Of a DNA stretch of 64,000 nucleotides, positions 56,212-64,000 are shown one piece after another. The notes under the pieces were generated by a model. The model was not told the DNA's origin, did no database searches, and saw nothing but the letters and a program-made list of their open reading frames with translations. A program made the translations under genes and the position numbers. Every line of letters starts with the position of its first letter. Position 1 is the stretch's first letter. Source of the stretch: Litoditis marina (lineage: Eukaryota; Nematoda; Chromadorea; Rhabditida; Rhabditidae). The stretch lies in assembly GCA_964036275.1 (NCBI GenBank), contig OZ038439.1:13869095-13933094 (forward strand). The letters run 5' to 3'.

Positions 56212-59098
56212 TGTCACCAAATGTGAAGAAAAAGAAGGAGCCGCCCCGCTATTCCTGCCCGGAAACGGGGTGTGATCGAGAGATGCGCATAGGAAATTTA
56301 TACACTCATTTAGAGGCTGTACATTCTTACGAAAAAGCCAAATTAGAAGCTTATCGTAATTCGTTAAAAGAGAAAACCTTTATAGAAAAAGGTAGACATA
56401 TTTGTCCAGAGTGTGCGTATGCATTAGGGTTGTTAAAAAATAAACTCGAACTCGAAAAACTCGAAATAAACTCGAAATTTCGAGTTTCGAGTTCAACTCG
56501 AAACTCGAAAAACTCGAAAATTTCAGAACTCGAAAAACTCGAAACTCGAAAAACTCGAAATTTCGAAAACTCGAAAAACTCGAAACTCGAAAAACTCGAA
56601 TTTTCTGAAACTCGAAAAACTCGAAACTCGAAAAACTCGAATTTTCTGAAACTCGAAAAACTCGAAACTCGAAAAACTCGAATTTTTTGAGATTTAAACT
56701 CGAAAAACTCGAAATTTTCAACAAAAAACTCGAAAAACTCGAAATTTCGAGTTCTGAGTTCAACTCGAAACTCGAAAAACTCGAAAATTTCAGAACTCGA
56801 AAAACTCGAAACTCGAAAAACTCGAAATTTCGAAAACTCGAAAAACTCGAAACTCGAAAAACTCGAATTTTCTGAAACTCGAAAAACTCGAAACTCGAAA
56901 AACTCGAATTTTCGAAAACTCGAAAAACTCGAAACTCGAAAAACTCGAATTTTTGAAAACTCGAAAAACTCGAAACTCGAAAAACTCGAAATTTTTAACT
57001 CGATTAACAACCCTAGTATGCATGCGTTACCAAGTACGGTGTACAGTTGCACATGAAAGCCTCACACCCCCCGCAGCCGAAACCACTGCTGAGACCGGAA
57101 GATATTTCTTTGGAGGACAGTGGTCCGTTGCATGAGGTGAGTAATCTACATACCAGTCCTCTGTCGTAATTGCCGCGTAAGGAGGAGGTTCACTGCTTGC
57201 ATATATATAGATAATAGCAATACAAGTAATAAAGAAGTGTGAGAAACAGGTTTGTACATTCTGCGATCTACATCAATCAAATTGCATTATTATCCATAAC
57301 CAAGTAAGGAAATTATACGTGACATGCATATATAAATATTATGAATATGCGAACAATAAAGATGTATGAGATACAGTTTTCTACATTTGAATACATCCTG
57401 CGATTCATATCACTTACATCATGTGACTGCAGGTGAACATTACATTAGCAACAAAAACTATAACAATATATTTTTCCAGGAAGAAGAAGGGCATATCGAG
57501 TATGTGCCCCCGACAGCTCCTGAATCCGCACTCGGCAGCTCTACCGAAGAATACAAGGTCAGCTAATAGTGTTTTACCTAACTTTCCTTTGAGTTTGTAA
57601 ATCACATTACTTGCATAGATGAATATAATGATTATGCGAGCAATAAAGATCTGAGCTAATAGTGTGTTATCTCAGTAAATTCTCTTTGAGTTCTGAAATC
57701 ACGTATCTAGAATAAGGACAAAATGAGTGACTATCCCAACTAGTCGCTAGCTGGTGTATGGTTGGATTGCACTAATTCACTGGTCAATTGTATAGTGACA
57801 GGGGTTTTACAGGAATGGTTGAGTGAACAGCTTACTCAGCGATGCACCAGCTTCTATGTTAGTCAAAATAGGACGCGTTCGTTTGGTAAAGTGAGGTACT
57901 TGCGGTGCACAAGGTCAGGATGTTACAAGGACAAGTCAACGACGCGGACTCGTGTGGCTCACTCTACCAAGAAGAAAGTTAGGCACTGTACATCCTTCCT
58001 CAAGGTTAGATTATAACATTTGTGAGCATTTTTTATTGATTTAGTGTTATTGCAGCGTCTGACCAATCAATCTTCCAAATGCGGGTGCCTATTCGTTCAA
58101 ACATGCTTTAAGGACGAAATGTATTTGAACACGCATAGATACCCTAGTAACGTTGTCCGAACATTCAGAATTTTTGTCGCTTAGTCAGACCTCAAAGGTG
58201 TTTGTTTGATACTAATTTCCGAGAAAAGGGATTTGGAAAATGTAACACTTCAGCTCACCGTTGATTTGGACGGAAGCGCGGAAGCCATCTACTGTTTTGG
58301 TCACGCCGGACACAACCTGGAGTCCGCTTGCTTGAGGCTAACTGAAAAAGAACAAGAATACATTATTAGGTAAGAACAATTGTGCGGAATTGTGCAAATA
58401 TAGGAACGAAGTAGATTATTCAGACGTCCCGAACGGTGAAAAATGTATAAATTTCAGCCTCATGAAGGATGGTCATTCGGATCGCGCCATTACGAGAAAA
58501 CTGCGCGAGAAATACAGAGATGAACAGTCCAGAGTATATTACACATGTGGAGATGATGTTAGGTAATATATTAAATATTTAATGTAGAATCGACAGAATT
58601 AGTGTGTTTTCACATTTGATCTTGAGAACGTGAGCAATGCCTATTTAACCTGACTTCACAGAGGTGGTTTCTACGTTTTGTTTACTTATATTTCATTGCA
58701 TCCTTTTAATTTACTTTCCCGTTCGTGTATATGAACATCTACTTATTCCATCTCTCTCTCTAACACAATGTACAGTTATTTGAGGAATAAACAAAGTTAA
58801 GTGTGATCAGATGTTTTACGTATTTGGTGGAAAAACGGGACCCTTTTTGGAAGAACAGAAGAAAAGTCGCACTATAATACATATGTGTACATTGAAGGAG
58901 GATCCAGAGCTGTTCTCGGACGCGGACGAAGAAGAAATCGATTCACAAGTCACCACCTGGGTGCAATGCTCCTACTGTGATGCATGGGTCCACGAATTAT
59001 GTGTTATGGGGAAAAGAAGATGCAGTTGGTGCAAGAAAGGATGCTATGTCGCTTCAGTGGTGGAGTCTTCCGACTCGGAAGAGAGTGATAGTGACTGA
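56212..59098 (+). pseudogene. Transposon-encoded zinc-finger gene, interrupted and missing its catalytic core
   Basis: Exon 1 (56212-57136) encodes a C2H2 finger (YSCPETGCDREM, HLEAVH) and starts a second (HICPECAYA) that is cut by a nested insertion. Further exons follow in matching phase: 57480-57557, 57813-58004, 58056-58151, 58254-58369 and 58458-58562. They hold a WRKY/GCM- or FLYWCH-like zinc-binding region (RYLRCTRSGCYKDKS, SKCGCLFVQTCF, CFGHAGHN) and a helical stretch (KDGHSDRAITRKLREKY), as found in front of Mutator-type transposases. The next part should be the DDE domain, but only a C-terminal PHD-like segment (WVQCSYCDAWVHELC, CSWCKKG) and an acidic tail follow, ending at 59098. 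The join between 58562 and that last exon is unresolved. Family assignment is inference from pattern. Confidence 0.62.
56425..57016. mobile_element. Nested element with AACCCTA ends, an internal ACTCGAAAA array and a 7-bp target duplication
   Basis: The ends TAGGGTTGTTAA and TTAACAACCCTA are inverted. TATGCAT lies directly on both sides (56418-56424 and 57017-57023). The interior (about 56441-57003) is a tandem array of ACTCGAAAA / ACTCGAA words. The array produces long artificial open frames on both strands (KLEKLE..., FEFFEF...). Removing the element with one copy of TATGCAT puts the second zinc finger of the host exon back in frame, so the insertion followed the transposon's coding phase. 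Confidence 0.85.
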
Positions 59099-59461
59099 GA
59101 TAATTAGCATATTATCAGTTAGGCAACGTGTTAGCATAGACTTATAGTATTTTGTTATAACTACCAGTTCGCATGTCAATTGTTCTTAAAAATAGAGATG
59201 TTAACAGTTCAGACACTGGGTCAATACTAGTGACAAAAGTATCGATGGTGAGCTCCAGTGTGCTAGATTATGAGGAAGTCAGGGAATTTCTTATTCACAG
59301 CAATAATACGTGTCGTACGATTACATATTACTATATATTCAGCTAGAATTATTCACATAGGATATATTGATATGCATCGAATATAAGTACATATAGTTGT
59401 TTTTTTGTTGCACAGCTATTGTTCCACAGTTGTTATTTGTTTGCCACCCGTTACTGTTACC

Positions 59462-59722
59462 ACTTGTTACTTATTGCCCACTATTAGTTAGATGGCGGCC
59501 GAAATGAAAAATGGAAAGATGTGTGAGCTGGTTGAGATAAAAATGAAAGAAAAGTAGAAAATAAGAAGTGGGAAGTAAAAAAATAGCTTGGGAAAAATCT
59601 ACTAAGTTTTTTGAATTGAAAATGACTAAATCGCGCTCCAGCGAAAAATTGAACGCGAGCGGTCGGCGGCGCGGTTTTGGGTTACGGTAAGCGCCTCTTG
59701 AGACCGAGCTTTACGGGCCCCT
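59462..59722 (-). repeat. Right terminal inverted repeat of the Mutator-like element
   Basis: Inverse of the left repeat, differing by a one-base length change in a T run and only a few substitutions. Confidence 0.95.
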
Positions 59723-60103
59723 CTCGTAAACAAACGAGAAGAACGAAGTTTAAGTAGGAATGTGAGAAACTGAACAAAACCAATAAAAAAATTTCCGAAG
59801 TTGAAAAAAAAAGGAGAGTGATAGGAAGAGTCACAGTGACAACTATTCCTCAATAAATACATCAAAAATACACCCAATAAAACACTGAAAACAACTAATA
59901 CAAACAATTAAATTTATTAGATTTGAACAAAAAACGCGACGCATGCTTAGAAATTGTGGACGCAATAATCTGGCCCACGTCAGCTTTTATTGCGTACCGT
60001 ACCCCAAAATGCTTATTGCCAGCCGGTCGATACATTTTCGTCGATATCCTTCCACAGTGGTGGAAAATAATAAAAATATGAGTACGCTGAGTGACCACAT
60101 CTG

Positions 60104-60180
60104 CGTTGTAGTTTGATAGCAAGCAAGACATACCGAAGGATTTGTGTTTCGACCGAAAATCAACGGGATCAAACTACAAA
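60104..60180. repeat. Small hairpin repeat, TGTAGTTTGATC family, copy 3
   Basis: GCGTTGTAGTTTGATAGC faces GGGATCAAACTACAAA, 77 bp end to end. Confidence 0.65.
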
Positions 60181-60520
60181 CAGCTCAGCATCCGGGCAAC
60201 ATCAACCGTATACGCTTGCTTCAGAGAGAGAAACCCTATAGGTCTCACCTTGATTTATGGAAAAAAAGAGGAAAAGGAGACTAAATAGTCATCACATCTG
60301 TTAGAAATCGAATAGCGTAGACTTAGTGGAAGTTAGTGATGAGGCCAGGCTCTAAATTGACTAAAAATAAGTAACAGGCCAGTCCATCACGATTTTCGTC
60401 TCTGAAGTATATGACAGTGGGATTGAGTAAGAGGCACGGTATTGACTAGGTTTGAACAGAAAACGTATGCTAGAAGATCCCGGCACTTTCATCCCATCCT
60501 GCGTCTTTCGCTCTGCCTCA

Positions 60521-60569
60521 CTATTTCTTGTCTCTTACATCCCGGCGGGATGTAAGAGCAGAGAAATAG
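60521..60569. repeat. 49-bp near-perfect hairpin
   Basis: CTATTTCTTGTCTCTTACAT pairs with ATGTAAGAGCAGAGAAATAG with two mismatches around a CCCGGCGGG centre. It resembles a rho-type or IS-like hairpin but is in eukaryotic non-coding DNA. Probably a MITE end or remnant. Confidence 0.7.
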
Positions 60570-61451
60570 CGTATGTTTGAGGAGACCCTCTCTCTTCATG
60601 TCATTGTTCCACTCTTCCCCTTTTCTTCCCTCTCTCTATTTCTCCACTGCGAAAGATGTTCGAGATGCGTGATTTTGCCGGGTGCAATGTGCTCATTCTG
60701 TTCAAATATCGGCGTACGCTCAAGTGTACGTCCGTCTCGGCAGTGTTCGCTTGTATTTTATAACCATATAACTATTATAAAATTAATCATGTTCCAAATC
60801 ACTCTTGTTTTTCGACACGTCTAGCAAGATAGATCAAACCAGGACAACTCATATAGTATTGGCTTGATCTCGGAATGAAGAACCCTAAAATCATTTTACC
60901 AGCTCCTTTTTTTTCAAGGTTTCTCTCTGTTCCACGTACTGGTAACCCTTTAGAGTATGATGTTCAAACATCCAGGCGGTATGCCAAGTTTTTCGGAAAG
61001 TTTTCCCATATCAAAATACTTCACAAAAATGCAACGTGTTCATTACGAAAAACCATTTGAATCATTGTGGGGATACTGTAACGGGTTACGTTAGAGTGAA
61101 AATGAGTATATTGGCATGATCATACTCTGACTCTGGAACTATAAAACGTGCGTAAGACTGGTTACACTTTGCTTCGTACCACCTGCAACTGACCACATCT
61201 GCACTACATTACGAAACCACTCGGGGCTCTTTGCACATCTCTTTTTCGAATCGAAAAAATGAAAGACTCATTCACTAATGTTGTAACTATGGGAGAACTA
61301 AACGGTGAAACACACTCACTAACCACCAAGCAAGTAACTTCACCAGCTTCACTGTTCATGTTAGATAATGATACAAATAAAGTCCATTCTTTCACTTTAA
61401 ACAATGTGTATCGCTCTTACTAAATCGTGTATTTCGCTCCTTTCTGCTGTG

Positions 61452-61530
61452 ATTGTAGTTTTATCTCCTTGCATCTCAGTCAGTCGTGCTCCAAAGATTA
61501 TGATGTGTTCGACCGATCAGACTACAACTC
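61452..61530. repeat. Small hairpin repeat, TGTAGTTTGATC family, copy 4
   Basis: GATTGTAGTTTTATCTCC faces GACCGATCAGACTACAACTC. Confidence 0.55.
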
Positions 61531-62360
61531 AAACTTGTTAGTGTCTATGCAGCTCGTTACTTAGTAGCTTGTTATTCAAGACTGCCAATGAAACTCTAGA
61601 AGCACCAGAAAAGTACTTTCCGAGTGTCTGAGTGAAAAGTCCATAACATTGCCCACTTTTTTTCTCGGAATGTCAGGTGATTTTGTGCCCGTGCAGTGTA
61701 ATATGCGGTGTGTTTTCATCATCATCACCTACTACTGTTCCTCGTTCGCAAACCTCTTTATCACCTCAGCCAGAAAGTGTGTCTACTTTTCATTTTGGAA
61801 AGTTTCCAATATAAATGTTTTTCAGTTTGTGTGCACATTTTGAATAGTGACTTTTGTTCTAGTGAACAACGAGCGAGAATGAAACCTTAATCTTTTCTGT
61901 GTTTCAGATTTTTGACGTTGATTATATTTTCCTCTTTATCAATGTCCCCAGAAAGTGTGTCTACACGTTCGATAGGTGAAATCACGTGAAACCTAACGTG
62001 AAATGTACCCAAACGTAGCAAAGTTGATTCTTCTATTGTGTGCTCTCGATAATTTCTGTAATTCGTATTGAACCTGACTAACGAAATCATTCTTCGAGCT
62101 GCAATCACATGAGGTGATCTCATGAGGTTTGCGAGAGATTGCTACCAATTTAATTGAAGATTACGTCCTACTTTTTGAAATATACTCACTTATGTTCGTG
62201 AAAATAATGTTTTTCTCGTGAGCAAACACTTTGTGTTTTACATGCTCTTGACAGTAGATGATGTGTCAAGTAAATACACGATGTTTTTAGAGAACACTCA
62301 TATCTCGCCCACCACTCTAGGACCAACTGATATAGTGGTCTTTGTTTTCAACCCCGCTGG

Positions 62361-62412
62361 GTTTGTAGTTTCGTCCCGTTGCTTTTCGTTGCATGGTGGT
62401 CAAACTACAACG
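62361..62412. repeat. Small hairpin repeat, TGTAGTTTGATC family, copy 5
   Basis: GTTTGTAGTTTCGTCCCGTT faces GTGGTCAAACTACAACG, about 50 bp. Confidence 0.6.
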
Positions 62413-62764
62413 AAGAGTTATATTCTCCCTTTAGTGAATGGCTGTGACAATTCAAAACTATTTAGTGGTAATTAACGTGAGTTTTTTACTAACATGAGCC
62501 TCAGATAGTTTTTTTGTCCATATTTTGCGTCTATTTTCTTCAATAAGAGAAAGTGCTCAGGTAAACTTCCTCATATTTCGTTATGAATCAGTAGAAAAAT
62601 GGTCACAAACTGACAAAAACGTTTACAAATATGCCATACTATATTGAACTTCTGCTCTCACTTCTTCCAATTTGAAATAGTCACGTAGCACGTATTGGTG
62701 GCTTGGAAATGTCATCATCACTTCGCGCGTTCGCAGTTTTCTCAGAATGTCTTTCTTTTTCTAT

Positions 62765-62951
<187 letters not shown>

Positions 62952-63390
62952 AAAGTGCGAAATAGTCACGTACCACGTATCTGTCAGTCTCAGTGTCTGC
63001 ATGGCATATATCCACTCAATATATCGCTCTGTCAATAGTTCTCTCCTTCTGCCGAGTTGTTTGTCAAACCGCTTTTTACAGTCTTCATTCACTCGTTTCG
63101 CGTTGTCACTCCTCGAACTCGAGTAGCTAAACTCGGCTGATATGACTTATTTCGATTTCGAAATCGATTTTTTCGAAATCGATTTTTCGAAATGTATTGG
63201 AATTTATTCGTACTCTATATGTTTACCAAACTATCATTTCGTGAAGAATTGAAGTGAACCAATCAATCTTGAATCCTGAATCTTGAATCTTGAATATCTA
63301 TCACGTCTCAAAGTTTGCTCACGAATTTATTCGTACTCTTGATTTTGGCTAAACTGTCAGTCACGTTTCTGGGTTCGCTCATTCGCTGTG

Positions 63391-63465
63391 TTTATAGTTT
63401 GACCCCGTTGTATTTTGCTTAGACGTAAGTTATGAGTTATGACGTGTGCGTCACCAAACTATAAC
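63391..63465. repeat. Small hairpin repeat, TGTAGTTTGATC family, copy 6
   Basis: TTTATAGTTTGACCCCGTTG faces GTCACCAAACTATAAC, about 90 bp upstream of the small peptide gene. Confidence 0.5.
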
Positions 63466-63553
63466 AAAGATTCAGTCACTTCTCAAGCGGTAATATGTTG
63501 AGTCGAGATTTTTCGATTTTGCGAATTATGTCTTATTGCAGACTTCTGCGTAC

Positions 63554-63830
63554 ATGGAATGGTTTTCTCGTCTCAATTGGTCATTCTGTTTGCTCGTAGT
63601 ATTTTCCTTCTTCAAAATTGGCGTAGTCCACTATTTTCCAGAGGGGAAAATACCGAACATGCTCAGGCAGTCTTCACTCAACAGAAATATTCTGGAAAAG
63701 AAGGACAGCTTGTCCGAAGATGTATACTTGAATAAAGGTTAGTCATGTTAGAAAATGTAGTGAACCCACTTTGAACACAGTAATTTCAGACGCGTTCGGT
63801 TTGAAGAACATTCGATTTTGGAACGGATAG
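63554..63830 (+). CDS. Candidate secreted, amidated neuropeptide-like precursor, 74 residues
   Basis: Two exons (63554-63737 and 63790-63830) join in phase through a 52-bp intron (GTTAGT ... ATTTCAG), a typical worm intron size. The product opens with a strongly hydrophobic segment (WSFCLLVVFSFFKIGVV) fitting a signal peptide. It has one dibasic site (EKKDS) and ends FWNG before the stop. A C-terminal Gly after a dibasic-released segment is the usual substrate for peptide amidation, so the predicted product is a ~23-residue peptide starting DSLSEDVY and ending IRFWN-amide. An AG at about 63540 (CTTATTGCAG), 14 bases before the ATG, could be a spliced-leader acceptor. I do not recognise the peptide family. 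Alternatives are a small secreted protein of another kind, or the 3' part of a longer gene. Confidence 0.55.
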
Positions 63831-64000
63831 TTTAAAAACTATTTTTCGGAGTTTTTGCGCTAATTATCAGATGTGTTGTACCAAAAAAGAGCGATGTACC
63901 AATTCGAGAACTTTACTTTGATCGCAATTTCTGAGCTCGAAAGCATGTTTTGATGTTAGAGCGAACACTACTTGGCTCAAGTATGTTCATCTTGATCGAT
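63831..64000 (+). other. Downstream flank of the small peptide gene
   Basis: AT-rich 3' flank. No AATAAA signal or further gene was seen before the window ends. Confidence 0.4.

Larger units (their letters stand above)
55921..59722. mobile_element. 3.8 kb DNA transposon with 262-bp terminal inverted repeats and 9-bp target duplication (Mutator-like)
   Basis: Starts AGGGGCCCGTAAAGCTCGGT and ends in the exact inverse. The termini (55921-56182 and 59462-59722) match almost perfectly over about 262 bp. CTCGTAAAC at 55912-55920 recurs directly at 59723-59731, a perfect 9-bp target duplication. Long TIRs and a 9-bp duplication are the marks of Mutator-like elements; hAT would give 8 bp and Tc1/mariner TA. 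Inside, on the plus strand, are spliced zinc-finger exons and a PHD-like end, but no recognisable transposase catalytic domain. It looks non-autonomous by internal loss. Near-identical TIRs suggest a recent insertion. Confidence 0.88.

Noticed and set aside
56351..57052. 233-codon minus-strand frame of FEFFEF/RVSSF repeats
   Set aside because: It is the reverse translation of the ACTCGAAAA array in the nested element; the array has no stop codons by composition.

Overview
The window is nuclear DNA from a nematode, most likely a Caenorhabditis species other than the standard C. elegans strain. The introns begin with GT(G/A)AG or GTTAG and end in TTTTCAG. Exons are short and phase-consistent, intergenic DNA is AT-rich, and the introns carry many small foldback repeats. 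Two of the genes are recognisable as worm genes. All exon limits given here were read by eye from splice sites and codon phase; no alignment was run. Gene symbols come from memory of the families.

Left part, 1-26.8 kb, plus strand: the 3' three quarters or more of one very large secreted gene, called mlt-11-like. It has 49 exons in the window and its 5' end lies off the left edge. The order of domains is: Thr-rich stretch, thyroglobulin type-1 domain, ten Kunitz (BPTI) domains, two antistasin-like modules, several lustrin-type Cys-rich modules, and one 4.6 kb Ser/Thr/Pro/His/Gln-rich exon between Kunitz 6 and 7. Kunitz 8 has lost both cysteines of one disulfide. A truncated non-LTR retrotransposon sits in one intron.

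Middle, 28-40.7 kb, minus strand: an SLC46-type (proton-coupled folate transporter family) membrane transporter. It runs convergently to mlt-11. Its 3' end contains a tandemly duplicated coding exon. Its N-terminal exons are only partly resolved.

Right-middle, 43.3-55.8 kb, minus strand: a complete 26-exon alpha-glucosidase of family GH31, the catalytic subunit of ER glucosidase II (aagr-3-like). One intron holds eleven copies of a 32-bp repeat, and each copy carries the intron's own 3' splice-site sequence.

55.9-59.7 kb: a 3.8 kb DNA transposon with 262-bp inverted termini and a perfect 9-bp target duplication, which is the Mutator-like pattern. It has spliced zinc-finger exons but no catalytic core that I can see. 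A second element with a 7-bp target duplication is nested inside one zinc-finger exon. The outer element starts 124 bp upstream of the glucosidase start codon.

59.7-64 kb: mostly non-coding, with hairpin repeats and a (CT)n tract. It ends in a small two-exon gene at 63,554-63,830 whose 74-residue product looks like a secreted, C-terminally amidated peptide precursor.

Five copies of one palindromic ~125-bp MITE family lie in introns of the three large genes, four of them within 30 bp of an exon edge. One supplies the 3' splice site of a Kunitz exon.
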